Assembly (NCBI RefSeq): GCF_001435845.1
Contig: NZ_CM003596.1
Span: forward strand, 186,001-250,000
DNA from: Psychrobacter sp. P11G3
Lineage (GTDB): Bacteria; Pseudomonadota; Gammaproteobacteria; Pseudomonadales; Moraxellaceae
Length of the DNA: 64,000 nucleotides
Reading direction: 5' to 3'
Shown: positions 1 through 8,736 of the stretch, in pieces
Position numbering within the stretch: position 1 is the stretch's first letter
Layout of the letters: each line of letters opens with the position of its first letter
Translations under genes and position numbers: made by a program
The notes under the pieces: generated by a model
What the model saw: only the letters and a program-made list of their open reading frames with translations
Told to the model about the DNA's origin: nothing
The model's database searches: none

Positions 1-38
1 AAAAACGATAACTCATATTTAATGATGAGCCGTTTTTA
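1..38 (+). terminator. Terminator-like hairpin at the left edge
   Basis: AAAAACG (1-7) pairs with CGTTTTT (31-37), and CTCAT (12-16) pairs with ATGAG (25-29). A T run ends the structure on the + strand. It probably ends a + strand gene lying to the left of the window. Confidence 0.5.
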
Positions 39-650
39 TTTAAAGGTGTCTGTAAATACTGTATGCAAATTATCAACGATGTAGTTTATATTTCAGTAGC
101 AAACTCATTAAGGTTCTAACAGTTTAATGTTTTCTTGTGACGTTATGAAACTGTCATACTTAAAGTCTAGCTGATGTTTTAGCTTCTAGATTTTTCTAAA
201 ACTCATTGGTAGCAAAGGTTGATTGTGTTATTAAAGCTGTTAATAAATGAGTCTGTTAGTTATAAATATCTACCAATGTCTCTAGTATTCAACATATGAA
301 TATTTGATTGCTTATAGTTGTTATTTAAACTTAGCTGATTGTTATTAATAGTTTTTTTGAGTGTTGTTTGTCAGTATTATAAAGACTTTTATCAGTATTT
401 TTTATTTATAATTTAAAGCCAGTGTTTAGATAGTTCTTAAGTTCTATTATATAAATCCTTTGATAACATATACTTCACTAAACTAATATTTATATATAAT
501 TTTTCTACAATATCTATAAAATGATAGTAGCAATATTGGATTAATGGTTAGTATCATAAAGTATTAAATAATCGGTAAACAGAAACATTGTTCACCAAAA
601 AAATACGTTGTTCTTAATTTAATCTTCGTCTAAATATTTAGAGTAAACCA
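39..650. other. Gene-free AT-rich stretch
   Basis: About 600 bases rich in A and T with stops in all frames. I see no convincing coding region, RNA gene or repeat. It lies between a terminator-like hairpin at the left edge and the terminator of the next gene. Confidence 0.6.
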
Positions 651-682
651 TAAAAAACCGTATCTCGAAACCAAGATACGGT
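651..682 (-). terminator. Rho-independent terminator of the oxidoreductase gene
   Basis: CCGTATCT (658-665) pairs with AGATACGG (674-681). Read on the minus strand the hairpin is followed by six T residues. It lies 37 bases past the stop of the minus-strand gene ending at 719. Confidence 0.85.
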
Positions 683-718
683 CATAAAGACATTGAGCCT
701 TTGTCATTACTCAATAGA

Positions 719-2005
719 TTAACTATCAATCACTTCAAAGCTAAGACCAGAATGCGCCTCTAAGCGTGTTATTAGCTTATCTCCCATCGCAGATGCTGGT
801 GTCCAGAACCCACCGCCAACGTCCTCTTTGCTGATATCTTGTGCCAGACATAATGCCGCCTGCGAAATCATGCGAGAGGTACTGCCATAACCAGGATCTC
901 TATCACCTGTTACTTTAACGGTAATAGTGTCATTTTTAGCCGTTTGGCCAAAGTGACGAATATCAAAGTAGCCATTCTCTTGCTCGTCCTTAGAAGGGCC
1001 TGAGCCAGCTTTTGGTAAGACGTGCTTGGATAGTAACTCGCGACTTGGTTTAATCATCATCGCAGTAGCAAAGCCCAATAAACCTGCGCTCATAGCATAG
1101 CTAGACAGTTTTCCTTTGACGCCATCTTTCATCCACATTGCTTCGTCATATTTGAAATCGCGACCGTACTCATAGCTGAGCAATTGGTTAGTACGATGGA
1201 CAATACGCGTGTTGATGGTGGCCATGACGAACGGTGCTAACCAGCGCTTATGATTGCTGTCATATACTGGTTTGCTGACATTGTCCTGACGTACGTTTGG
1301 TACATCGGTATCATCGTTTAACAGGTAAGGATTGGCCACTTGTTTGCGACGTAATTTGTCTTCGCCAGCTTCTTCAAATATTGATGCCATCGATGCGATA
1401 GTACCGCCTGAGATACCACCTTTCGCTGCTTTGACACGCATATGGATGACATTACAGGTCTCGCCGAACTTCTCTTCTGCCTTAGCTTGGGTAAAGTATG
1501 CGCCCAAATCTGACGGGATAGAGTCAAAACCACAAGAATTAACAATACGGGCACCACTTTGCTTGGCAGTATCTTGGTACTTATCCATCATATCTTTGAT
1601 GAAAATGGCCTCACCAGTAAGATCGACATAATCTGTACCGTTTTCAGCACAAGATTTAATCAGTGGCTCACCATATTTCAGATATGGGCCTACAGTAGAG
1701 ATGATGACTTGAGTTTGCTTTGTCATCTTATCAAGGCTGGCAGCATCGTTACTGTTAGCAATAATAATGTCTACCTTACTCTCAAGTTTGGCCTGCAACT
1801 TATTGAGTTTATCTTCATCACGACCTGCGATTGCCCATGATACATTTGAGCCATCTTCGTTCTTATTATTTAATAAAAAATTGGTTAAATAGTGGGCAGT
1901 GATCTGACCGACGAAGCTTGTCGCACCATATAGAACAACTGCATAAGGGCGTGTGTCGCCGCTGGTTTTTTGTATAGTGGTTTCAGTATCCGTATTGGTA
2001 TCCAT
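719..2005 (-). CDS. Saccharopine dehydrogenase-like NAD(P)-binding oxidoreductase
   Basis: A 428-residue protein of the saccharopine dehydrogenase / trans-acting enoyl reductase family. After a polar N-terminus of about 20 residues there is a Rossmann fold opening with YGATSFVG, a glycine-rich dinucleotide loop. A conserved NSCGFDSIPSD segment lies near the middle, as in enoyl-reductase-like members. The substrate cannot be told from sequence; in bacteria of this group it is probably a lipid or amino-acid derivative rather than saccharopine. The ATG at 2005 is preceded by AAGGA at good spacing. The gene is alone, with its own terminator. Confidence 0.85.
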   Translation of the reverse strand: MDTNTDTETTIQKTSGDTRPYAVVLYGATSFVGQITAHYLTNFLLNNKNEDGSNVSWAIAGRDEDKLNKLQAKLESKVDIIIANSNDAASLDKMTKQTQVIISTVGPYLKYGEPLIKSCAENGTDYVDLTGEAIFIKDMMDKYQDTAKQSGARIVNSCGFDSIPSDLGAYFTQAKAEEKFGETCNVIHMRVKAAKGGISGGTIASMASIFEEAGEDKLRRKQVANPYLLNDDTDVPNVRQDNVSKPVYDSNHKRWLAPFVMATINTRIVHRTNQLLSYEYGRDFKYDEAMWMKDGVKGKLSSYAMSAGLLGFATAMMIKPSRELLSKHVLPKAGSGPSKDEQENGYFDIRHFGQTAKNDTITVKVTGDRDPGYGSTSRMISQAALCLAQDISKEDVGGGFWTPASAMGDKLITRLEAHSGLSFEVIDS

Positions 2006-2507
2006 ATGTATTGTCCTTAATAGATTTGAGAATAAGTGGATAGTAAACTATAAACCAAGTCGTTTGATTAGGTTAGGGGTTTGTGAGGTCGCTACAGTTT
2101 ATAGTTTGCAGCCTACCTCACATACTACTTCACATATAACGTGAGAAATTTAAAATAGTTCTACCTGCAGTTAGGGGAACAGAGTCCAGTAAAAGAGCAT
2201 CTAATAAAAACACGTTCAATTAAAAAGCACTTAGTTTAAGAACGCTCAGTTAAATAACGCTGTATTCAGAAATATAATTCTATTTCGAAAATATCATCTA
2301 TTAAAGAAAAAGAGGTATGAGACATTAACAGTCACTACAAACTTTACATAACCTACCGATATTATTACTAAAATGAACGTTCTTTGGAGACGAACATTGC
2401 TAATCTATAAGCGTAAATAGTAATAACTAGCATTAGATAAAAACAAGTTAAATAGATGCTATATAAATTCTAATATCTGTTTTTTACCATTATTTGAGGA
2501 GAAGATT
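2006..2507. other. Intergenic region between divergent genes
   Basis: About 500 bases separating the minus-strand oxidoreductase from the plus-strand DUF1328 gene. Around 2210-2270 there are loose repeats of AACGCTCAGTTAAATAACGC-like words, too diverged to call a repeat element. Promoters for both genes must lie here, but no strong -35/-10 pair stands out. Confidence 0.5.
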
Positions 2508-2663
2508 ATGTTTCGTTGGGCTATTATTTTTGCAGTAATCGCATTATTAGCGAGTTTCCTAGGTTTTGGTGGTGTCGCAGGCTTGTCTGCTAATTTGGCA
2601 TACATTTTCTTAGCAGTCGCTGTGATTTTGTTTATTGTTGCCTTTGTCAGTCGTAAAATGTAA
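2508..2663 (+). CDS. DUF1328 small membrane protein (YtjA-like)
   Basis: A 51-residue protein starting [20 protein letters not shown], below the size limit of ordinary ORF calling. It has two hydrophobic segments (about 4-20 and 30-47) joined by a GGVAGLSAN turn, the typical build of DUF1328/YtjA inner membrane proteins. A strong GAGGAGA ribosome site (2496-2502) sits six bases before the ATG, and a bidirectional terminator follows at once. The family is often stress-induced but has no settled biochemical role. The overlapping antisense frame (2459-2674) is its shadow. Confidence 0.9.
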   Translation: MFRWAIIFAVIALLASFLGFGGVAGLSANLAYIFLAVAVILFIVAFVSRKM

Positions 2664-2693
2664 ACATGACTCACTGTTATAAAGAATTATTAT

Positions 2694-2726
2694 GAAAAAG
2701 ACCCTCAATTGAGGGTCTTTTTTTGT
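2694..2726 (+). terminator. Bidirectional rho-independent terminator
   Basis: GACCCTCAATTGAGGGTC forms a GC-rich stem with AAAAA before and TTTTTTT after. It ends the DUF1328 gene and can also serve the minus-strand phhB-like gene ending at 2797. Confidence 0.9.
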
Positions 2727-2796
2727 CTGCTTCAACTAGGGTAATTTGTACAGAGCAAAGATAATCGGCATAAAGGCATACGTTGTAAACTTGCTA

Positions 2797-3090
2797 CTAC
2801 AACCGTTTGGGCTGAATAATATGCTCCATGCGCTTGGCTAAACGAATATCCAGACTAGATATGCCGCCTGTATCGTGATTGGTTAAACGAACTTCTACGA
2901 TATTGTAGGTGTTACGCCATTCAGGATGGTGCTCAAGCGCTTCAGCATGAAATGCCGCTTGATTCATAAAGCTCATAGCTTCGATAAAATCGCTGAAATG
3001 ATAGGTTTTGACGATACTATTGCCGTCACGCTGCCAGCCAGCAAGCTCTTCTAGCTGTAGATTGATTTGTTTGTCAGATAAACTACTCAT
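2797..3090 (-). CDS. phhB: Pterin-4a-carbinolamine dehydratase
   Basis: A 97-residue cytosolic enzyme that dehydrates 4a-hydroxytetrahydrobiopterin, recycling the pterin cofactor of phenylalanine hydroxylase. The family histidine cluster is visible in [11 protein letters not shown], followed by the typical [12 protein letters not shown] segment. The open frame runs upstream to 3174, but the ATG at 3090 has AAAGG in front and gives the usual family length, so I chose it. No phenylalanine hydroxylase gene lies beside it. The next gene upstream, a GNAT protein on the same strand, is separated by 158 bases. Confidence 0.88.
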   Translation of the reverse strand: MSSLSDKQINLQLEELAGWQRDGNSIVKTYHFSDFIEAMSFMNQAAFHAEALEHHPEWRNTYNIVEVRLTNHDTGGISSLDIRLAKRMEHIIQPKRL

Positions 3091-3248
3091 ATTAATAACC
3101 TTTATTGTTATGTCGAATTGGTTTATTAAAAGTGGTGCTAGGGTATGTCTCCTATGCGAAATAAATATTTGCACATTTTTCCTGCTTTGACCGATATCAT
3201 TTAACTGAACCTAGTTAACGAATTACTTGAGCCTAATTACTTAGCTAG

Positions 3249-3542
3249 CTAAATTAAATCTTGATACTCAGGATGTTTGCTAATGTATGACGCGACAAAT
3301 GAGCATTGCGGTATCACTTTTTTGTTTTGTTCACGCGCATAATTCAATGCGTGCTTTACCAGTGCTGAACCAACGCCTTGACCGCCTAATTGCTGCGGTA
3401 CGATAGTATGATCGTAGACCAACTTGTCAGCACTTTCCTGATAGCTAATATAACCTGTCTGACCATCGATAGAGGTCTCGAAGCGTTTTGCTGCTTGATT
3501 ATGGACAATGTCTAGATTTGGTTTAGAGGTTTGGGTACTCAT
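3249..3542 (-). CDS. Small GNAT-fold acetyltransferase (YjdJ type)
   Basis: A 97-residue protein of the short GNAT class. The acetyl-CoA loop is QQLGGQGVGSALV, and the C-terminal CSFVASYISKHPEY motif is characteristic of this class, including the Cys-Ser pair and the KHPEY end. The substrate is unknown for the whole family. The ATG at 3542 has GGAG ten bases upstream. It is a single-domain protein with no extra segments. Confidence 0.85.
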   Translation of the reverse strand: MSTQTSKPNLDIVHNQAAKRFETSIDGQTGYISYQESADKLVYDHTIVPQQLGGQGVGSALVKHALNYAREQNKKVIPQCSFVASYISKHPEYQDLI

Positions 3543-3740
3543 TAATATACTCCATTTTTTATTGTCGAATTTTTATTATGAATTAAATATTTATTAATTT
3601 GATAGTGCCAGTGTAGTATGTAGTTTTGATACTTAACAGTCTAGACGCTTACCGTAATGGTAGATAGGACGACTGTTAACGTCACCTATGTTTGTTGTCC
3701 TACCTTATCATGGCCGTATCTGGTTGCAAATCTGAATATG

Positions 3741-5189
3741 TCACCATGCATAGGATATGGCTTTACGAACGACTGGAGGTAAAAAGCGAGTGAGACCACC
3801 AGTATTTTCTGTCGATAATTTGTCTTCTAAATTGGCCGCTGACCTATCATCTTTATGAGTAGTACTATCTGCATTTTCCGTTGATTGCATATAGGCTTGC
3901 CATTCTTTTTCACTAGGTTTGCTAAAGTGATAAATACGTCCGAGTACTTGCTTGAGTTGCGTACCAAAGCGGCCAGTGTTATAGCTTAAACCATACTTAC
4001 GGCATATGGCCTGTACCTGCGGTGCAATCTTTGCATAGTGGGCAGCTGGCATATCGGGAAATATATGATGCTCAATTTGATGAGACAAGTTACCTGTCAA
4101 AAGATGGAACCATTTGCTGCCTTTGATATTGCTAGAGCCAAGGATTTGGCGTACATACCAGTCGCCTTTACTTTCATTGGCATCGAGATGGATATAGATA
4201 TGCGCTTGCTCAGTGAAATGCCCGCAAAAAATCACTGCCCACGTCCATAGATTTCGGACAGTGTTGGCAGTCATGTTGCCGCTCAGCGTACTAAAGGCGC
4301 TACGACGACCTAGCGCCATCGCTACCACAGACGGCAGTGCAATATAGTCTTTGCCTATTTGTCGTCCAATTTTGGCAAATAACGCGCGAGACTTTTGCTG
4401 CATGATTTTGTGCAGATCAGGGGAGTCAGCGTATTCATCTGCACTGATTTGGATGTCATGAAAGGCTACCGCCCATTCAAATCCAAATGCCAGTACCGCT
4501 GTACTAAACATATTGTAGCGATCTTCTGGCGTCCAAGGCTGCTCGTCAGTCACTCGAATCAAGTGATAGCCTACGTCATGATCACGGCCAACAATATTGG
4601 TAAAAGTATGATGTAAATAATTATGTGAGTGTTGCCATAATGGAGCAGGGCAGACAATATCCCAGTCGAATTTTTGACTATTAAGGTGCGGGTGTTGCAT
4701 CCAGTCATATTGACCATGCATGACGTTATGACCCAGCTCCATGTTATTTAATATTTTGCTAAAGCTAAGCATTGACGTACCCAATAGCCAAGTAGCGACC
4801 AGACTGCGTTTCGATGGCATACGCCCAGCCGTTGCAAGTAGACCACGGGCAATAATTTCACTATATACCACGGCGGCATATATCCGCTGTATGTAGCGTG
4901 CATCCTCACTACCTAGCGAGTCCATAACGCTTTTATACAGGGCATTGAGCTCTGCAGCTAAAGCATCACTTTGAGGCTTTGATAAGGGTGCATCAGTTAC
5001 TGTTGGGTAGCGAGTCCGTATGGACGTGTCTGGCTGAACGCTATCATTGATTGCTTCATCATTAAGCTGCGAGTACGGCGTTTGCGGCGTAAAAGGCAGA
5101 GGCGCGTTTTTTGCTAGCTGTGCATCGGACAGTGGTGTCAAGATAGGTACAGCAGATTGTGGCGTAGTAACGGGTGGTAATAAGCGCAT
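3741..5189 (-). CDS. Membrane fatty acid desaturase (acyl-lipid/acyl-CoA)
   Basis: A 482-residue integral membrane di-iron desaturase. The three histidine boxes are present: HNVMH (about 154-158), HSHNYLHH (about 186-193) and HQIEHH (about 369-374), the last in the GNLSHQIEHHIFP context of front-end/DesA3-like desaturases. Hydrophobic segments lie around 115-150 and 300-330. The ATG at 5189 has AAGGA in front; the frame extends to 5228 without a better start. The ferredoxin-reductase-like gene just upstream on the same strand should supply its electrons. It probably adds double bonds to membrane fatty acids, which fits a cold-living organism; the position of the bond cannot be read from sequence. 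Confidence 0.9.
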   Translation of the reverse strand: MRLLPPVTTPQSAVPILTPLSDAQLAKNAPLPFTPQTPYSQLNDEAINDSVQPDTSIRTRYPTVTDAPLSKPQSDALAAELNALYKSVMDSLGSEDARYIQRIYAAVVYSEIIARGLLATAGRMPSKRSLVATWLLGTSMLSFSKILNNMELGHNVMHGQYDWMQHPHLNSQKFDWDIVCPAPLWQHSHNYLHHTFTNIVGRDHDVGYHLIRVTDEQPWTPEDRYNMFSTAVLAFGFEWAVAFHDIQISADEYADSPDLHKIMQQKSRALFAKIGRQIGKDYIALPSVVAMALGRRSAFSTLSGNMTANTVRNLWTWAVIFCGHFTEQAHIYIHLDANESKGDWYVRQILGSSNIKGSKWFHLLTGNLSHQIEHHIFPDMPAAHYAKIAPQVQAICRKYGLSYNTGRFGTQLKQVLGRIYHFSKPSEKEWQAYMQSTENADSTTHKDDRSAANLEDKLSTENTGGLTRFLPPVVRKAISYAW

Positions 5190-5330
5190 AAATAAATCCT
5201 TAACCGAAACGGCATGAATAAGCAGCACTGCATCCGGTTTGATAAGTTATCTGAGTTTTAGCCTATAAAGTAACGCTTGTCTTTTATTTCTCATAGGTTG
5301 TTTAGCATATGCTTTCTATTGAGCCAGTCA

Positions 5331-6533
5331 TTAAACATCGAGTACCAAATCAGTCATGGCAATGTTGATACAAGTCTGAATAGACTCGTAACCATCACCA
5401 CTCACTTTCCCTGTTTGAATATTTTTGACTACGCCACTGACTTTATTACAGCGGCACAATTGGCAAATGCCTTGCCGACAACCATATGCTAGCCGTACAT
5501 TTGCATTCTCAGCAGCAACCAGTATGGTCGTGTCACTGCTAAATTGTCGTTGCCGTGACCGCAAATAGACAGTGTGTTCTTCTACAGGTATCGTTTTATT
5601 AAATGTTTGATTACTGCTGATATCAACATTAGCTAGGGCATTACCAAAGTTCTCTACTACGATGTTATCGCGCAGCTGTTTATTTGTAGAGCAAGTTATC
5701 TCTGCAGCGGCTTTATATAAGCCAGTTAATAAAGCTGGTGAACCGCAGGCAAATATTTGCGTATCTGCTAGAGGTAAGTTTAGCGATAGCAGGCTCTCTG
5801 CGCTTAAGTACTTTTTGCCAGCCAAATAGGTAGTCGGATCTTCAGTATGGATTAGATGATAAATAAAGTCTGGATTAGTATCGTTCAGCTGTTGCCACTG
5901 ATGTTGCAGCTTGGATGAAACAGTCCGACTGTAATGCAATAGCGTCACCTGATGTCCATTACTGAGGGCTTGAGTGATAAGTCCGAGCATGGGCGTGATA
6001 CCGCTACCACCAGCGATAAATAGCAAAGGAGAGGGTTGCTTACTATCTGATATTTCATGCCTTAGTATTGAGGTTTGTTCCAAAGTAAATTGACCAAGTG
6101 GCAGACTTGTATCAACGACGCTAGCCAGTGGCATTTGCTTGGTTAAATAGTCAGATACCAATCCTTGCGGTTTAATCGCGATAGTTACCGTATGACGTTG
6201 GTCTGCCGTATGGCTTTCGGTAGTATCGTCGAGCCACCAGAGTGGTTGATGCGCAAAGCCCACTATCGAGTAGCTGCGCTGGTAATAGACCCCATCAATA
6301 CAAACACGCAAATCAAGATATTGACCACCTTGCCAACCATTCTTCACCTCAGAAACCTGCTGTTTAAAGGCTTTATTGGTCTCAAATCGAAGTGCTATCA
6401 AATCATCACTTAATGTATAGCGTGCGATCAGGCGTAACTTAGGCGTCGTCAATGACCAAAACGGATGTAAGCGCGATCCGATAAAATCGACAAACGCACG
6501 TTGAATAATTTCAGGGCGATAGCCGTTGGCCAT
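5331..6533 (-). CDS. Ferredoxin reductase-like flavoprotein with C-terminal 2Fe-2S domain
   Basis: A 400-residue electron-transfer protein. It has an FAD-binding barrel (about 45-160), an NAD(P)-binding domain opening with LLFIAGGSGITPMLG, and a plant-type 2Fe-2S domain near the end with YGCRQGICQLCRC (C-x4-C-x2-C, about 349-358) and a later TC. This arrangement matches reductases that serve fatty acid desaturases, such as the partner of mycobacterial DesA3. The desaturase follows 141 bases downstream on the same strand, so the two are likely co-transcribed. Start is the ATG at 6533; the ribosome site is weak. Confidence 0.9.
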   Translation of the reverse strand: MANGYRPEIIQRAFVDFIGSRLHPFWSLTTPKLRLIARYTLSDDLIALRFETNKAFKQQVSEVKNGWQGGQYLDLRVCIDGVYYQRSYSIVGFAHQPLWWLDDTTESHTADQRHTVTIAIKPQGLVSDYLTKQMPLASVVDTSLPLGQFTLEQTSILRHEISDSKQPSPLLFIAGGSGITPMLGLITQALSNGHQVTLLHYSRTVSSKLQHQWQQLNDTNPDFIYHLIHTEDPTTYLAGKKYLSAESLLSLNLPLADTQIFACGSPALLTGLYKAAAEITCSTNKQLRDNIVVENFGNALANVDISSNQTFNKTIPVEEHTVYLRSRQRQFSSDTTILVAAENANVRLAYGCRQGICQLCRCNKVSGVVKNIQTGKVSGDGYESIQTCINIAMTDLVLDV

Positions 6534-6972
6534 ATTATCAGTACCTGTATGATTGCTATGAAAGTGAGTGTTGAGACAAGCACAAGGTCAGATGATCAAT
6601 CGATTTTGATAATCGAACCATTAGATCTTGTTAAGCCACACTAACATGCTAACGGCTATTGATTAAATTTGCGAAAGTTTTGATGCTATTTTTTGTGGTC
6701 TTTATAAAACGCTAATGAATCAAAATGTTAAGTTAGTTCATTAAGATAAGACTCCTTGAGTTATTTTTTAAAGCGAGTTTTATAGCCAAAAGGCATAGCC
6801 TGCTGTCAAAAACAGTAAAACAACTGGTAAAACAACCTGTCAGCTTGCAGGGTATGCGCCACAATGCGATAATGACCTATAATTTGTAACCCTGATTTTG
6901 AGGTACGGCACGCTTGGCATCATCGCTGAGTTGCATTTGCTGTTCTCTTCTATGCAGTCTATCGGAGTGTTA
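6534..6972. other. Divergent promoter region, desaturase operon / ettA
   Basis: About 440 bases between the minus-strand desaturase operon and ettA. A TATAAT at 6878-6883 in the context CCTATAAT is a good -10 for ettA, but I see no well-spaced -35 element. Around 6560-6620 there are several short inverted words; I cannot assign an operator. Confidence 0.45.
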
Positions 6973-8634
6973 ATGGCTCAATATATCTACACGATGAACA
7001 ACGTGTCAAAACTTGTTCCCCCTAAGCGTGAAATCCTAAAAAATATCAACCTATCGTTTTTCCCTGGTGCCAAAATCGGTGTTTTGGGTATCAACGGTTC
7101 AGGTAAATCAACCTTGCTACGTATCATGGCAGGCGTGGATACTGAGTTTAGTGGTGAAGCACGCGCGCAAGCAGGTACCAAAGTTGGCTATTTGCCACAG
7201 GAACCACAGCTTGATGACAGCAAAGATGTACGCGGCAATGTCGAAGACGGTATGCGCGAAGCGTTAGATGCGCTAGCACGTCTAGATGCTATCTATGCTG
7301 AATACGCAGAGCCTGATGCTGATTTTGATAAGCTTGCTGAAGAGCAAGGCAAGATGGAAGATATCATCCAGTCTTGGGATGCGCACAACTTAAATAACCA
7401 GCTAGAAAAAGCAGCCGACGCGCTCCGTCTGCCACCATGGGATGCTGACGTTAGCAAACTGTCAGGTGGTGAGAAACGCCGTGTGGCACTATGCCGTCTG
7501 CTATTGTCGCGCCCTGACATGCTATTACTTGACGAACCGACCAACCATTTGGACGCCGAGTCTGTTGCATGGCTAGAGCAGTTCTTGCAGAACTACAGTG
7601 GTACGATCGTTGCCATCACCCATGATCGCTATTTCTTGGATAATGTTGCTCAGTGGATCTTGGAGCTTGACCGTGGCCATGGCTATCCGTATGAAGGTAA
7701 CTATACTGAGTGGCTAGAGCAAAAGAACACGCGTCTAGAGCAGCAGAACAAGCAAGAAGAATCATTTGCTAAAGCGCTAAAAAAAGAGCTTGAGTGGATT
7801 CGCAAAAACCAAAAAGGCCAACAGGCCAAGTCTAAATCTCGTGTACAGCGTTTCGAAGAGTTGAACTCAACTGAGTTCCAGAAACGTAATGAGACTTCTG
7901 AGATTTATATTCCACCTGGTCCACGTTTGGGTAACAAGGTTATTGAGATTAATGACATCTCTAAATCATTCGGCGATCGTCTGCTGTATGAAAACCTAAG
8001 CTTTAACGTACCAGCTGGTGGTATCGTTGGTATTATCGGTCCAAATGGTGCAGGTAAAACCACGCTGTTTAACATGATTACTGAGCGCGATACCCCAGAT
8101 ACTGGTTCAGTTGATTTGGGTGAAAGTGTTAAAGTTGCCTATGTCGGTCAGGTACGTGATCATCTAGACGACAACAAAACCGTATGGGAAGAAGTCTCTG
8201 ATGGCCTTGATATCATTACGGTTGGTGACTACACCACGCCAAGCCGTGCCTATATCGGACGTTTTAACTTTAAAGGTTCAGATCAGCAAAAGCACGTTGG
8301 TCAATTATCAGGTGGTGAGCGTAACCGTTTGCAGTTAGCGAAAACGCTAAAGCAAGGCGCCAACGTATTGCTCCTCGATGAACCATCAAACGATTTGGAT
8401 ATCGAAACCTTACGTGCACTAGAGGATGCGATTCAAGTATTCCCAGGTACAGTAATGGTTGTATCACATGATCGCTGGTTCCTTGACCGTATCGCCACTC
8501 ATATCTTGGCATTCGAAGAAGAAGGCCCAGTTTGGTTCGACGGTAACTATACTGAGTTTGAAGCATATCGTAAAAAGACAATGGGTGATGACGCCAGTCC
8601 TAAGCGTGCCAAGTATAAGAAAATTACTAACTAA
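6973..8634 (+). CDS. ettA: Energy-dependent translational throttle protein EttA (ABC-F)
   Basis: A 553-residue soluble ABC-F ATPase that binds the ribosomal E site and gates the first peptide bond according to ADP/ATP level. There are two ABC domains: Walker A GINGSGKS (39-46) and GPNGAGKT, two LSGGE signatures, and Walker B regions LLLDEPTNHLD and LLLDEPSNDLD. Between them is the basic linker (about 240-320, LKKELEWIRKNQKGQQAKSKSR) that contacts P-site tRNA. The frame opens at a TTG at 6898, but MAQYIYTMNNVSK at 6973 matches the family N-terminus and has GGAG upstream. A strong terminator follows. Confidence 0.96.
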   Translation: MAQYIYTMNNVSKLVPPKREILKNINLSFFPGAKIGVLGINGSGKSTLLRIMAGVDTEFSGEARAQAGTKVGYLPQEPQLDDSKDVRGNVEDGMREALDALARLDAIYAEYAEPDADFDKLAEEQGKMEDIIQSWDAHNLNNQLEKAADALRLPPWDADVSKLSGGEKRRVALCRLLLSRPDMLLLDEPTNHLDAESVAWLEQFLQNYSGTIVAITHDRYFLDNVAQWILELDRGHGYPYEGNYTEWLEQKNTRLEQQNKQEESFAKALKKELEWIRKNQKGQQAKSKSRVQRFEELNSTEFQKRNETSEIYIPPGPRLGNKVIEINDISKSFGDRLLYENLSFNVPAGGIVGIIGPNGAGKTTLFNMITERDTPDTGSVDLGESVKVAYVGQVRDHLDDNKTVWEEVSDGLDIITVGDYTTPSRAYIGRFNFKGSDQQKHVGQLSGGERNRLQLAKTLKQGANVLLLDEPSNDLDIETLRALEDAIQVFPGTVMVVSHDRWFLDRIATHILAFEEEGPVWFDGNYTEFEAYRKKTMGDDASPKRAKYKKITN

Positions 8635-8660
8635 TACGGCTGTTTAATATAGTCCAATCC

Positions 8661-8697
8661 AAAAAAAGACCGCTAATCGTTAGCGGTCTTTTTTTGT
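8661..8697 (+). terminator. Bidirectional rho-independent terminator
   Basis: GACCGCTAA and TTAGCGGTC form a nine-base stem around TCG, flanked by A7 and T7. It serves ettA on the plus strand and plsB (ending at 8737) on the minus strand. Confidence 0.93.
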
Positions 8698-8736
8698 TTA
8701 GCGTAAAATTCTAAAGGGTATGGCTAGTTGTTAAAA

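Noticed and set aside
2459..2674. A 71-codon minus-strand frame
   Set aside because: Exact shadow of the DUF1328 gene on the other strand, rich in Lys and Ala as expected from such an overlap, no ribosome site.
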